From DLAJ01 sp023663615 (GTDB lineage Bacteria; Bacillota; Clostridia; Lachnospirales; Lachnospiraceae): a stretch of DNA of 47,409 bases. The notes beneath the pieces were generated by a model, which saw nothing but the letters and a program-made list of their open reading frames with translations, ran no database searches and was not told the origin of the DNA. Shown here one piece after another: positions 24,488 through 33,687 of the stretch; within the stretch, counting starts at the first letter, position 1, and every line of letters starts with the position of its first letter. The stretch covers positions 1 through 47,409 of the forward strand of contig JAMPHA010000019.1 in NCBI GenBank assembly GCA_023663615.1. The letters run 5' to 3'. The position numbers were made by a program, and so were the translations under genes.

Positions 24488-26044
24488 CTACGAAGCGTCC
24501 CCCGTTTCCTGCTTGCGAAACTCCGCGGGACTGATACCGACATATTTTTTGAATTTCTTATGAAAGTAGTCCACGTTTTTATAGCCGACCTGTTCGGCAA
24601 TTTCATAAACCTTTAGGCGGTTTTCGAGCAGAAGCTCCTTGGAGCGCTCAATACGCATATGATCCACATAGGAGTTGAAGCTCTCGCCGACGGTTTTATT
24701 GAAAATCTTTCCGAGATAAGCGCTGTTGTAGCCGAACAGCGGCGCGATCGTCTCCAGTTTGATATTTGTTCTGTAATTATGGTCAATATAATAAATAATA
24801 TCGTCCAGCACGCTGTCCCGTGAGGAATTTCCGATCGCGTTCATGATCATCTCAAACTGCTCCGAAAAGAACAGAAGAATTTCGTAGAGATAATACTTCT
24901 TATTGATAAAATCGAGCGCCGTTGAGTTTGTCGGAAACGGGATCGCCATCGTATTGTAAATATGATTCATCTTTTCTTTGATCTGTAAATAAAGATCGGA
25001 GAGGAACAGTCTGATCTCGTCAATGTCATTGCGCACCTGATACAGATACATTTCAAGCTGGTAGAGCGTTTCCGCTACCTTTTTTCGGTTAAAGGTTTGC
25101 AGGAAGTCGATCAGCAGTCCGCAAAATTCATTTAGTTTCTCATTGCAAAGTTCCTGATCGATGGCTTCCACATGAGGGAGCTCTTCGAATCCCAGCGTGT
25201 GCTGGCCCTGATTGCAAAAGAAGCGCCTGCCGAGCAGGGTAACAGCGTCAAGGTAAGACTCGTTGATGTCCGTGAGATCATGCACGGGGCGTCCGTAGGC
25301 GATAAACAGGGAATCTAGCGGCGAATCCTTCTGAGGGGGGGTGTTTTCATAATGATCCAAAAAGCCTTGAAAACGCTCCAGGGCGAAGCTTCCCTTTAAG
25401 AGGATCACATCTTTATGCTCCACTTCAAAATGCTCAAAAAAGTGGGAACCCTGATTGGTGACTTTTAGAAGCTCGGCAAAATTGTAAGTCATGTCCCTGC
25501 GATCAACGCTGAAGTTCTCATAGGTTACGATCTGATAGATGTCGGCATTCAGCGAAAATTCTTCCATGCGAAGGTCGTCCGGTGCCGCGCAGCCGGTCAC
25601 AAGATCGTGCAGGAGAGTATTGCGCGCCTGCGTTTTCAGGCGTTCCAAAGCATCCGTCTTGTCCGCATCCGACACAAGCTGTTCCTTGATCTTTTCGAGA
25701 GCGGAAGCAAGCTCGTCCTCGTCGATCGGCTTTGTCAGATAAAAATTGACGCCGTTTTGGATTGCGTCCTGCGCATATTTGAAATCGGAAAACCCGCTCA
25801 AAATAATGATCTTTCCCTTGAAATCCTGCGTCCGCAGCGCATGGACGACATCAAGACCGCTCATCTTGGGCATTTTAATGTCAAGAAGAACGAGATCGGG
25901 CTTTAAGCCAAGGATTCCCCTGAGCGCATCCTCTCCGTTTCCGGCTTCGCCTACGCAGGTAAAGCCCATCGCATTCCAATCAATAATACATTTTAAGCCG
26001 TTTCGAATCGCAAGCTCATCGTCCGCAATGAAAAAAGTATGCAT
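24488..26044 (-). CDS. response regulator, YesN type (receiver + AraC-family DNA-binding domain)
   Basis: 518 residues. The receiver domain (about 1-120) has the acidic pair Asp8/Asp9, phospho-acceptor Asp55 (LLDIKMPKMSG) and the conserved Lys (LTKPID). A middle region of unknown fold (about 130-410) follows, then two AraC-type helix-turn-helix motifs (about 415-515; YNSAYLGKIFNKTVGESFNSY, and IAEQVGYKNVDYFHKKFKKYVGISP). It is the likely partner of the kinase at 15404. Eight bases separate it from the fucosidase gene upstream, so it is the last gene of that minus-strand operon and probably regulates both it and the plus-strand transporter. Confidence 0.93.
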   Translation of the reverse strand: MHTFFIADDELAIRNGLKCIIDWNAMGFTCVGEAGNGEDALRGILGLKPDLVLLDIKMPKMSGLDVVHALRTQDFKGKIIILSGFSDFKYAQDAIQNGVNFYLTKPIDEDELASALEKIKEQLVSDADKTDALERLKTQARNTLLHDLVTGCAAPDDLRMEEFSLNADIYQIVTYENFSVDRRDMTYNFAELLKVTNQGSHFFEHFEVEHKDVILLKGSFALERFQGFLDHYENTPPQKDSPLDSLFIAYGRPVHDLTDINESYLDAVTLLGRRFFCNQGQHTLGFEELPHVEAIDQELCNEKLNEFCGLLIDFLQTFNRKKVAETLYQLEMYLYQVRNDIDEIRLFLSDLYLQIKEKMNHIYNTMAIPFPTNSTALDFINKKYYLYEILLFFSEQFEMIMNAIGNSSRDSVLDDIIYYIDHNYRTNIKLETIAPLFGYNSAYLGKIFNKTVGESFNSYVDHMRIERSKELLLENRLKVYEIAEQVGYKNVDYFHKKFKKYVGISPAEFRKQETGDAS

Positions 26045-26052
26045 GATCTACC

Positions 26053-27528
26053 TCATAACATTTGAATCCGGATGACAACGGGAAGCTCGCTCTTTACGCT
26101 CGTCGTGGTAAAGTGCAGACCGTCCCGGTCCTTTGTCCAGTTGATCCTTTCATCAAAACCGAGGATGGACACATCCTCGATCAAACCGTGGAAAAGCGGT
26201 TTATTCTGGTCACTGCTGTCCGCGAGGGAGCGGATGGTGATGTGACCGTCCTGTGGATATTTCATGCAGACCGCATAAAGATACCCGTTTCCGACCGTAA
26301 AACGGAAATCTTCGCTTGTATAGCGGTCTCCCGCGGAGTCGCAGAACTGACCGGATGTCTCCGCTGTCGATCCCTCCTCTGAAAAGCGCCATACATGCGT
26401 ATTGTAAACGGCTTCCCCGTTTGTGGCAAGCCATGCGCCGATCTCCTTTAAGATCGCCGTGTCCTGCTCCGGAATCGAGCCGTCCGCTTTCGGACCGACA
26501 TTCAGAAGAAGATTTCCGTTTTTGCTTACGACATCAACCAGATAACAGATGATGTCCTGCGTTGTCTTATAATGTAAGTTGGTCGTGTGGCACCAGGAAT
26601 TATGTGCGATCGCCGTATCCGTCTGCCAGTGATAGGGCTTGGCGTCCGCGAATTTACCCCGCTCCACATCGACAATGCCGCTGCCGAACATCATTGCGTC
26701 ATGCTTGTAGCAGATGCCGACCGGAGTGCCCCACTGTGCGCCGCGGTTATAGTAATAGGCGGCAAGCTTTTTCAGGTAGGGCTTCCATGAGATATGCTGT
26801 ACCCACCAGTCAAAATATAAAATGGCAGGCTGGTATTTGTCAATGAGTTCCGCCGTGCGCACGAGCCAGTCTTCTAAGTATTCCTGCGTCGGGATCGGGG
26901 TGTCGGTCAGGCTCGATTGATCGGGTTGTTTTTGAATGGAGGGCCAGTAAAAATCACCGCGTTTGAGCGGTTCCTTGATGTCTGAATCAAAATCCTTTCC
27001 GTTTCCCATAAACCAAAGATGTTCCGCGCGGTGGGAAGAAGCGGCGAATGTGATGCCGCGACGGCTAAGCGCCGCTTTCAACTCGCCGATGCAGTCCCGC
27101 TTCGGACCCATTTTGACCGAAGTATATTCGGAAAGCTCGCTGTCGTACATTTGAAAGCCGTCATGATGCTCGGCGACCGGCACGACATACTTTGCGCCCG
27201 CTTCCGCAAAAAGCGCCGCCCATGCGTCCGGATCGTAATTCGGCGCGGTGAATAAGGGAATGAAATCCTTGTAGCCGAAATCCTTGTGCGGTCCGTAGGT
27301 CTTTACATGATGCTCAAACTCCTCGCTTCCCTGAATATACATGTTGCGGGAATACCATTCATTGTTAAACGCGGGGACGCTGTAAAGCCCCCAGTGAATA
27401 AAGATACCGAATTTGGCATTTTCGAACCACTCCGGCATCCGGAACCGGGACAGGGAGCCCCAGTCATCCTTGAACGGCCCCTGTGCAATAACCTGTTCAA
27501 TCTGCTTCAAATAAGCTTCGTGTGTCAT
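26053..27528 (-). CDS. alpha-L-fucosidase, glycoside hydrolase family 29
   Basis: 491 residues. Removes terminal alpha-linked L-fucose from glycans with retention. Family marks are KFGIFIHWGLYSVPAFNNEWY (about 39-59), VVPVAEHHDGFQMY (about 116-128) and ILYFDWW, where Asp240 is the likely nucleophile. No signal peptide is seen, so the enzyme is probably cytoplasmic and acts on imported fucosyl oligosaccharides. The start at 27528 follows GGAGGAGG; a frame extension to 27567 overlaps the preceding gene and is not needed. It lies between a binding lipoprotein and the response regulator. Confidence 0.92.
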   Translation of the reverse strand: MTHEAYLKQIEQVIAQGPFKDDWGSLSRFRMPEWFENAKFGIFIHWGLYSVPAFNNEWYSRNMYIQGSEEFEHHVKTYGPHKDFGYKDFIPLFTAPNYDPDAWAALFAEAGAKYVVPVAEHHDGFQMYDSELSEYTSVKMGPKRDCIGELKAALSRRGITFAASSHRAEHLWFMGNGKDFDSDIKEPLKRGDFYWPSIQKQPDQSSLTDTPIPTQEYLEDWLVRTAELIDKYQPAILYFDWWVQHISWKPYLKKLAAYYYNRGAQWGTPVGICYKHDAMMFGSGIVDVERGKFADAKPYHWQTDTAIAHNSWCHTTNLHYKTTQDIICYLVDVVSKNGNLLLNVGPKADGSIPEQDTAILKEIGAWLATNGEAVYNTHVWRFSEEGSTAETSGQFCDSAGDRYTSEDFRFTVGNGYLYAVCMKYPQDGHITIRSLADSSDQNKPLFHGLIEDVSILGFDERINWTKDRDGLHFTTTSVKSELPVVIRIQML

Positions 27529-27570
27529 AATCCTCCTCCATTTTTGCTGTATGTTTTCTCCGGTCAAAGC

Positions 27571-29394
27571 CTACGGTGCGGTCTGGGACAGTACCTCCCT
27601 GCGCGCTTCATCCTGCGCCATGGCGCCCGCCAGATCGTACGCGTAAATTTTATCATAGTCAAGCGCCTGCAGGCGCATGCGCATTTCCTCGTGATATTGA
27701 TAAAAAGCATCTTCATCTTCAGCAAAGACCATGCGCCATGAATAATCCGTGATCACGGAGCGGCATTGACAGCGGATGATAAAGAGCTCATTGGATTCTT
27801 CCTCGGCAACATAATCCACACCCGGAGCGGGAAGGAGCATATCGTGCGCCGAAAGGTAGGATAACGCATCGGTGCTGCCGGTATACGTCTGCCAGTCTAA
27901 AGTAAGCGGCGTGGCGTTCGGTTCCTGAAAGGACGGCCAAAGCTGATAGTAATAAGAATAACCGTCCGGCGAAAACTCTGCCGGAGAGACTGCCTTGTAA
28001 TTGAGTTCGGAAATCCCGCCTGCCCATGTGCCGCCGCCCCACTCCTCCGGAACGGGCGTATCCTGTCGGTTAAACGCCTGCCTTCCGAATTCCGTTAAAA
28101 CAGGATTTCCGTTATCATCCAGTTCCCATGTGAGCCCCTGCGGTCCGGCGGCGGCGTTGCTGACCTGGGCGCCGTTGATCATGATGCCCTCCGGAGAGTA
28201 CAGCCAGTCGATAAAAGCGGCAAGCCGCTCCGGATCCTTGGTGCCGCTGCCGATACAGATCACGGTTTTCTGATTGCCGTAAGGAAGGCAGCAGTTGCTG
28301 AATATCGTCAGATCGTCGATCGGTGCAAGCATAAAGCCCCGCCCTTCTTCCATGTTGGCAGCGGTATTATAGGCGCGCTGGCACTGCCACGGCCAACAGG
28401 AATACAGGATAGAACCATTCGCGTATTTGTCAAAGACATCCCCATAATTCTGCGTGGGGGAATCCGGATCGACGAGACCGAGCTGATTGGCGTCAAAATA
28501 AAATTTCAACACGCGGGTATAGATCGAATCCGGGTCGGTCAGATCCTGAAAGTCTGAACCGTCCGCCTTTGCAAGGACAAAGCCGAATTCATCGTAACCA
28601 TAATAGCAGCAGGGCTGTTTGACGGCGTTCATCATGTTGCTGTCCCAATCCTTAAAAAAAGAAAAGGCGTAAGTCGGCGTACCGTTTTCCGTTTCGGGAT
28701 AAAGAGCCTGCATGTCCGCCAGAACGGGCAGCAGGTCCTCCAGCGTATGTATGGCGGGATAACCGAGCGCGGCATAAAGATCCCACCGCACATACGGTCC
28801 GAACGTCGGATCGAGCACATCGCTCGGCGTATCTGCGGGAAACGAGGAGATCTCGGAGGGGATCGCATAAATTCCGTCGCCGGGAAGCTTATTGTTTAGG
28901 GACCGGATCGCGGCGTCATAGCGCATAATCTGCGTATCCCGTAAATAGTCCGACATATCCAAAATGAGATCGGCTTCGACAAGCTCCTGCAGATGCCCCT
29001 TCTCTCCGGTCGTAATGATCAGATCGCCCAGACTGCCGGCGGCGCAGCGCATTTCGTAAAGCGTATCGCCGCCGCCCGCAACGTTGGGAGCGATAATATT
29101 TAACTCCATGTTGAAGCGGTCGCGTACGATCCTGGCAAACCACCCAGACTGGATTCCCTGAAAATTCGCAAGACTGTCAAAAACGTCCACCGTGATAAAC
29201 TCTTCGTAGGGACACGCATCCGGCTCCGCCTGTGCATTGCCGCAGCCGTTAAGCGTCTGTATTGACAGCACGGCGCAGGAAAACAGCGCGGTCAGCTTTG
29301 TCAGCCCTGACGGCTTTGTGCGCGCCCTGCGCTTAGGATCATGACCGGGGACGTGCCGCGCGGGAATTTGATTGTTTGAAAAGAACGGTATCAT
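27571..29394 (-). CDS. second extracellular solute-binding lipoprotein
   Basis: 607 residues. A long basic N-terminus precedes the signal core, with lipobox LNGC (Cys51). The mature part is homologous to the binding protein at 21907: FDSLANFQGIQSGWFARIVRDRF, FSFFKDWDSNMM and IDWLYSPEGIMINGA are the same landmarks. No permease genes stand next to it, so it probably feeds the permeases at 19414 and 20891 or a distant pair. AGGAGAG on the minus strand precedes the ATG. It is first in a run with the fucosidase and regulator, 24 bases after the dacA stop. Confidence 0.9.
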   Translation of the reverse strand: MIPFFSNNQIPARHVPGHDPKRRARTKPSGLTKLTALFSCAVLSIQTLNGCGNAQAEPDACPYEEFITVDVFDSLANFQGIQSGWFARIVRDRFNMELNIIAPNVAGGGDTLYEMRCAAGSLGDLIITTGEKGHLQELVEADLILDMSDYLRDTQIMRYDAAIRSLNNKLPGDGIYAIPSEISSFPADTPSDVLDPTFGPYVRWDLYAALGYPAIHTLEDLLPVLADMQALYPETENGTPTYAFSFFKDWDSNMMNAVKQPCCYYGYDEFGFVLAKADGSDFQDLTDPDSIYTRVLKFYFDANQLGLVDPDSPTQNYGDVFDKYANGSILYSCWPWQCQRAYNTAANMEEGRGFMLAPIDDLTIFSNCCLPYGNQKTVICIGSGTKDPERLAAFIDWLYSPEGIMINGAQVSNAAAGPQGLTWELDDNGNPVLTEFGRQAFNRQDTPVPEEWGGGTWAGGISELNYKAVSPAEFSPDGYSYYYQLWPSFQEPNATPLTLDWQTYTGSTDALSYLSAHDMLLPAPGVDYVAEEESNELFIIRCQCRSVITDYSWRMVFAEDEDAFYQYHEEMRMRLQALDYDKIYAYDLAGAMAQDEARREVLSQTAP

Positions 29395-29418
29395 AGGGAC
29401 TCTCCTGGATGCATCCTC

Positions 29419-31113
29419 TCATTTATGTCTACGGCCGCTGCGTCGTCGTCTTGGTTTCCACTCGGAAGACGGCGGCGTTTTGCGTTCCCACTGGGAGGAA
29501 CTGCTCTTCCGGTGTGTCTGTCTGAAGTTCAGGCGGATCGTATCCCTGCGGACCGGTTTATCCACATTGATCCGCCGATAGGCTTTGCTTCGCCCGCGTT
29601 TACGTTTGCGTTCCTTGCGGCGGGACGAAAAATAATAGCGCCTGACATAAGCGATCAGGTAAAGAAGCACGGCGGTCACGACCGCACCGATGACGAGAGC
29701 CGCCAGTACCCGCTTGATATTGACAAAAATGACACGCTGTTTTTCGGGTTCCGCCTCCGCCTCAGGTTCCGGAGTGGGCGTTGGTATCGGGGATGGCGCA
29801 GTAATGACTTCTTCCTCCATCGTAGGCATATCCCTGAAACTGAACGGCGTCTCCTCAAATTGGAACGGCGCGGTCCGATCGAGGGCAATATCGATCGTCG
29901 CCGAGCCGACCGGCTGTCCGTGGTAGGAATAGAGGAGCACGGCGATCGTGTTCTCACGGTCGGTATCGTAGGATAAGGCGCAGTCAAGATCCGCAAACTC
30001 GACCGAATTGGGAATGACGACCTGATCCTGCTGATTTAGCGATAAAATGGCTTCGGATGAGCCAAAAATGTCAATACTGGTCTCAAAGAAGTCAGTGCTG
30101 TCAATGGAATAGTCCGTCTCGTTCTGGGCGACGTTGACGGATTGAAAGTTACTGAAACCATATTCAAACAGTGCGATCGTATCCTCAAACTGATAAGGAG
30201 ACTCCTCTTTCAGGATAACACAGATGAGGCGTATGCCGTTGCGTTCGGCACAGGATACCAGTGTCTGTCTGGCGCTGTCTGTGTAGCCGGTCTTGGAACC
30301 GACAAGATCTTCATATACATAACGGCTGCCATAGCGGTTGCCTGCGATCAGGCGGTTATGGCTTGACATGGGAATCTCGTCCGGCTGCATGTCGGACGGA
30401 TAAATCGTATAGTAGGGCGTACAAGCCATTTTGCTTAAAAGCTCGGACGAAAAAAACGCGCGTGCGATCAAGGCGAGATCATAAGCGCAGGTGTAATGCA
30501 TATCGTCGGGCAGACCGTTCGTATTGACAAAATGAGAATTGACACAGCCGAGCTCGGCGGCGCGGGCGTTCATCATATCCGCAAAAGCATCCATCGAACC
30601 GGCGACATGCTCGCCGACCGCGTTTGCGACCTCGTTGGCGCTGGCGACAAGAACTGCATAGAGCGCCTGTTCCATCGGAATCGCTTCCCGCTCGTCCATA
30701 GCGATATTCGAGCCGTCGCCAGGAACGGAGAAAACAGCGTCATGGGACATGACAACCATCTCATTCATGGCGCTTTGCTCTGCGGCGATCAATGCGGTCA
30801 GAAGCTTGGTCGTGCTTGCGGGGTAGCCGGAATCATAAATGTTTTTTGCATAAAGGATCGTGCCGGTCTCAGCGTCCATTAAAATGGCGGCATACGCGCC
30901 GATCTCCGGTCCCTTCGGCCAGCCGTCGATCTCGTTTGTCTGTACGGGGAGCAGTTTGCGCGCCTCCGCTTCCGCCTCGTAATCGACCGGCTCGTCGGCT
31001 GACGCCGAAAGCGGCGCAGCGAAGAGGAAAAGCACACATAAAATGCCGCTGAATACTTTTTTATAAAAAGGAACGCCGCTTTTTACGGCGCCGATATTGA
31101 AAAAACTACGCAT
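29419..31113 (-). CDS. dacA: D-alanyl-D-alanine carboxypeptidase (penicillin-binding protein, S11 family)
   Basis: Trims the terminal D-Ala of peptidoglycan stem peptides outside the membrane. 564 residues: signal peptide (about 1-39), serine peptidase domain with Ser100-x-x-Lys103 (ASTTK), Ser158-Ala-Asn160 and Lys274-Thr-Gly (GSKTGYT). After a Pro/Glu-rich linker comes a membrane helix (about 465-490) and a strongly basic tail of about 75 residues. Typical family members have about 400 residues and an amphipathic anchor, so helix plus basic tail are an addition. It has its own promoter, divergent from trmB. Confidence 0.92.
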   Translation of the reverse strand: MRSFFNIGAVKSGVPFYKKVFSGILCVLFLFAAPLSASADEPVDYEAEAEARKLLPVQTNEIDGWPKGPEIGAYAAILMDAETGTILYAKNIYDSGYPASTTKLLTALIAAEQSAMNEMVVMSHDAVFSVPGDGSNIAMDEREAIPMEQALYAVLVASANEVANAVGEHVAGSMDAFADMMNARAAELGCVNSHFVNTNGLPDDMHYTCAYDLALIARAFFSSELLSKMACTPYYTIYPSDMQPDEIPMSSHNRLIAGNRYGSRYVYEDLVGSKTGYTDSARQTLVSCAERNGIRLICVILKEESPYQFEDTIALFEYGFSNFQSVNVAQNETDYSIDSTDFFETSIDIFGSSEAILSLNQQDQVVIPNSVEFADLDCALSYDTDRENTIAVLLYSYHGQPVGSATIDIALDRTAPFQFEETPFSFRDMPTMEEEVITAPSPIPTPTPEPEAEAEPEKQRVIFVNIKRVLAALVIGAVVTAVLLYLIAYVRRYYFSSRRKERKRKRGRSKAYRRINVDKPVRRDTIRLNFRQTHRKSSSSQWERKTPPSSEWKPRRRRSGRRHK

Positions 31114-31166
31114 AAGAAATGCTCCGTCGGGTGAAAATCATGTAACCGAAAAACGTAACTAAAAAT

Positions 31167-31194
31167 ATGATACACTATTTTACCCTAAAACCAA
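31167..31194 (-). promoter_or_regulatory. promoter of dacA
   Basis: On the minus strand TTGGTT (31189-31194), a 16-bp spacer and TATCAT (31167-31172), about 50 bases upstream of the dacA start. Confidence 0.45.
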
Positions 31195-31212
31195 AGAAAA
31201 ATTGTCCAAAAA

Positions 31213-31241
31213 TTGCAAATTTTTTCGCGTCATCCTATATT
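31213..31241 (+). promoter_or_regulatory. promoter of trmB and possibly the antiporter operon
   Basis: TTGCAA (31213-31218), a 17-bp spacer and TATATT (31236-31241) within an AT-rich divergent region. A TAGAAT box further down (about 31271) is an alternative. The leader to trmB would be about 105 nt. Confidence 0.4.
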
Positions 31242-31354
31242 TATACTTTTTATTTATAAAAAAAGGGTGTAGAATACAAACGAATCTCGCAGAGAGAGAC
31301 GGAAACGTCTTTTCGGAGAAATGCAAAGAAGGTTGGAGAAAGGGTGTTGGTGCG

Positions 31355-32008
31355 ATGAGACTTCGCAATATCACCGGTTCGCGTGACGTGATCGCCGAGA
31401 GCCCCTATGTTGTGCATGAGCCGCAGCAGTACCGGGGCAGATGGATAGAGCTGTTCGGGAACCGGAATCCGATCTACATTGAGGTCGGGATGGGAAAGGG
31501 ACAGTTCCTATATACGCTTGCCGCACAGAATCCGGAACGCAATTATGTCGGTATCGAGAAATATTCCTCGGTGCTGCTGCGCGCGATCCAGAAAATGGAG
31601 GCGGAGGAGCTGCCCAACTTAAGGTTTCTGCGGATGGATGCGGAGCTGCTTTTGACCGTGTTTGCGAAGAGCGAGGTCGCAGGCGTTTACTTAAATTTTT
31701 CCGATCCGTGGCCCAAGGACAGGCATGCGAAACGGCGGCTCCCGTCCGCGGAATTTCTTGCGCGCTATGATGAGATTACGGATTCGTCCGCGCAGATTGA
31801 ATTTAAGACGGATAACAGGGAGTTGTTCGACTTTGCGGTAGAGCAGCTTGCGCAGTCGGCGTGGAAGGCGGATGTGATCACCTATGATCTCCACGCGGAT
31901 GAGAAGCTGATGCAGGGAAATGTCATGACGGAGTACGAAGAAAAGTTTTCTGCCGCAGGGAATCCGATCTGCAAATATGTGCTTACGCGCAAGCGTGATG
32001 CCGGATGA
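31355..32008 (+). CDS. trmB: tRNA (guanine(46)-N7)-methyltransferase
   Basis: Methylates G46 in the variable loop of tRNA. 217 residues, the normal length. SAM loop IEVGMGKGQF (42-51), NYVGIEKYSSVL, and the signature SDPWPKDRHAKRRL are all present. The start at 31355 is chosen from the family's N-terminus (MRLRNITGSR); the frame stays open for 51 more codons upstream, but that stretch covers the promoter. The antiporter genes begin 63 bases downstream. Confidence 0.94.
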   Translation: MRLRNITGSRDVIAESPYVVHEPQQYRGRWIELFGNRNPIYIEVGMGKGQFLYTLAAQNPERNYVGIEKYSSVLLRAIQKMEAEELPNLRFLRMDAELLLTVFAKSEVAGVYLNFSDPWPKDRHAKRRLPSAEFLARYDEITDSSAQIEFKTDNRELFDFAVEQLAQSAWKADVITYDLHADEKLMQGNVMTEYEEKFSAAGNPICKYVLTRKRDAG

Positions 32009-32071
32009 AACGTTTTTCGAGGAGAGCGGCGTGTAAGCGGGCTTACGGGTTCGTGCACGGGAGGGAAATAT

Positions 32072-32569
32072 ATGTTTCTTTTGCTTTATGTATTATGGAT
32101 CATTTTGAACGGGCAGATGACCGTTGAGATCGCGCTGATCGGACTGCCGGTCGCGGCGCTCGTATATGCGTTTATCTGTAAATTTATGGATTATCATGTA
32201 AGCAGCGATCTGTTTCTTGCGCGGGAATGTTTGAAGCTGATCCGGTATCTGTTCGTATTGATATGGGAAATCTTAAAGGCGAATGTGCTGACGATCGGGA
32301 AGGTGCTGCGATTCGGAAAAGAGGCGTCCCCCGCGATCGTGGCGTTTGACGTGGAGTTAAAGACGGAGCTTGGCAGGGCGCTTCTTGCCAATTCCATTAC
32401 GCTCACGCCGGGAACGATCACGGTATCGTTAAGCGATAATCACTATATCGTACATTGTCTGGATAAAAAGTTCGGCGAGGGGCTGGATTCCTCCATCTTT
32501 GTGAGGCTGATCACGGATATGGAGCGGGATTATGAGCGTTTTATGTCAAAAAGAAATCAAAAAAGCTGA
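32072..32569 (+). CDS. mrpE: Mrp-type Na+/H+ antiporter subunit E
   Basis: 165 residues, with two or three N-terminal membrane helices (FLLLYVLWIILNGQMTVEIALIGL) and a soluble C-terminal domain carrying the family's LANSITLTPGTITV motif. It is first of ten genes for a multi-subunit cation/proton antiporter. In archaeal membrane-bound hydrogenases the same subunit is MbhA and also stands first. GGGAGGG precedes the ATG. Confidence 0.92.
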   Translation: MFLLLYVLWIILNGQMTVEIALIGLPVAALVYAFICKFMDYHVSSDLFLARECLKLIRYLFVLIWEILKANVLTIGKVLRFGKEASPAIVAFDVELKTELGRALLANSITLTPGTITVSLSDNHYIVHCLDKKFGEGLDSSIFVRLITDMERDYERFMSKRNQKS

Positions 32570-32598
32570 CTGCGGGATGAGAAAGGGGCTGGATAAAG

Positions 32599-32937
32599 AT
32601 GAGTAGTGGGATCAGCGGGCTGGAAGCGGCATATCAGACATTATTTACGGCGGTATTGATCGTGCTGGCAGTCATGATCTTTTTATGCCTGATCCGGGCA
32701 ATCCTCGGACCGCGCGTATGCGACCGCGTTGTGGCGGTCAATATGATGGGGACGCTCGTCATCGTAACGATCGCGGTGCTCGCATTAAAGCTGGAAGCAG
32801 GATACCTTGCGGACATTGGCATGATTTATGCGGTCTTAAGTTTTCTGGCGGTCATTGTCATGACAAAGGTATTTATGGGTATTTACCGGGAGCATAAAGA
32901 AAAGAGTACGGGAGGGAAAAGCAATGGCGACGCTTGA
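32599..32937 (+). CDS. mrpF: Mrp-type antiporter subunit F
   Basis: 112 residues with three membrane helices; RAILGPRVCDRVVAVNMMGT and YLADIGMIYAVLSFLAVIVMTKVF match MrpF/MnhF (MbhB). It overlaps the next gene by 14 bases, so translation is coupled. Confidence 0.92.
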   Translation: MSSGISGLEAAYQTLFTAVLIVLAVMIFLCLIRAILGPRVCDRVVAVNMMGTLVIVTIAVLALKLEAGYLADIGMIYAVLSFLAVIVMTKVFMGIYREHKEKSTGGKSNGDA

Positions 32938-33343
32938 GTGGGTGCGTTTCTTTGTGGGCGCGGCGTTTCTGATCGGCGGTCTTTTAACTTTTGCGCTGGA
33001 ACTGTTAGGAGTATTCCGTTTTCATTATGTCCTAAACAGAATGCAGATCGCAGCGACGGGCGATACGCTTGGCATCGGGTTTTCACTGATCGGACTGATG
33101 ATCATGAGCGGATGGAATTTCACGACGCTGAAATTTTTTTTGATCATCATGCTGTTATGGTTTTCTTCGCCCGTATCGTCCCATATGCTCGCCCGGCTGG
33201 AAGTCATGACAAATCCGAATCTTGCGGCGCATTGTGCGCTGCCGGAAGATCTCGCGGAGGAAAAGAGCACGGAGGCAGGCGGGGACGACCGCCTGGAGGC
33301 GTTTGTGGAGCTTGACCAGGACGGAAAGGAAGAATCAAAATGA
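32924..33343 (+). CDS. mrpG: Mrp-type antiporter subunit G
   Basis: 139 residues with three helices; FHYVLNRMQIAATGDTLGIGFSLIGL and the PVSSHMLAR motif fit MrpG/MnhG (MbhC). The acidic tail after about residue 105 is longer than usual. Its stop overlaps the next start (ATGA). Confidence 0.92.
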   Translation: MATLEWVRFFVGAAFLIGGLLTFALELLGVFRFHYVLNRMQIAATGDTLGIGFSLIGLMIMSGWNFTTLKFFLIIMLLWFSSPVSSHMLARLEVMTNPNLAAHCALPEDLAEEKSTEAGGDDRLEAFVELDQDGKEESK

Positions 33344-33687
33344 CGATTTTTATGAATCTTTTGCTTTTATTTCTGTTGGTGTGTGCGATCGCCGTAAGTT
33401 TTACAAAGAACCTGTTAAATTCCATTCTGGTCTATATGTCGTTCAGCCTGGTCATGGCGCTGATCTGGATGATGCTGGAATCGCCGGATTTAGCGATCAC
33501 AGAGGCGGCGGTCGGCGCGGGCGTGACGACGGTATTGTTTCTGGTCACGTTAAAGAAACTTTACAGCGTGCGCGCGGGCAAGGATAAAGAAATTTCCGCG
33601 GCGCGGGGAATAGAGGCAGGGATGCCGGAAGCAAACGAAAGCATGACGGCGGAAAATGCCGCGGGAAGGGAGGACGAGTCCAAATGA
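33340..33687 (+). CDS. MbhD-like antiporter subunit (DUF4040; equals part of the MrpA C-terminus)
   Basis: 115 residues with three helices; SILVYMSFSLVMALIWMMLESPDLAITEAAVGAGVTTVLFL is the DUF4040/MbhD signature with its conserved PD-xA-xTEA-xG. In aerobic bacteria this piece is fused inside the large MrpA subunit; here it is a separate gene, as in archaeal Mbh/Mbx complexes. Coupled by ATGA overlaps on both sides. Confidence 0.88.
   Translation: MTIFMNLLLLFLLVCAIAVSFTKNLLNSILVYMSFSLVMALIWMMLESPDLAITEAAVGAGVTTVLFLVTLKKLYSVRAGKDKEISAARGIEAGMPEANESMTAENAAGREDESK

Noticed and set aside
29425..29976. 183-residue plus-strand frame opposite the dacA tail
   Set aside because: It is the complement of the basic tail and linker, with no start signal.
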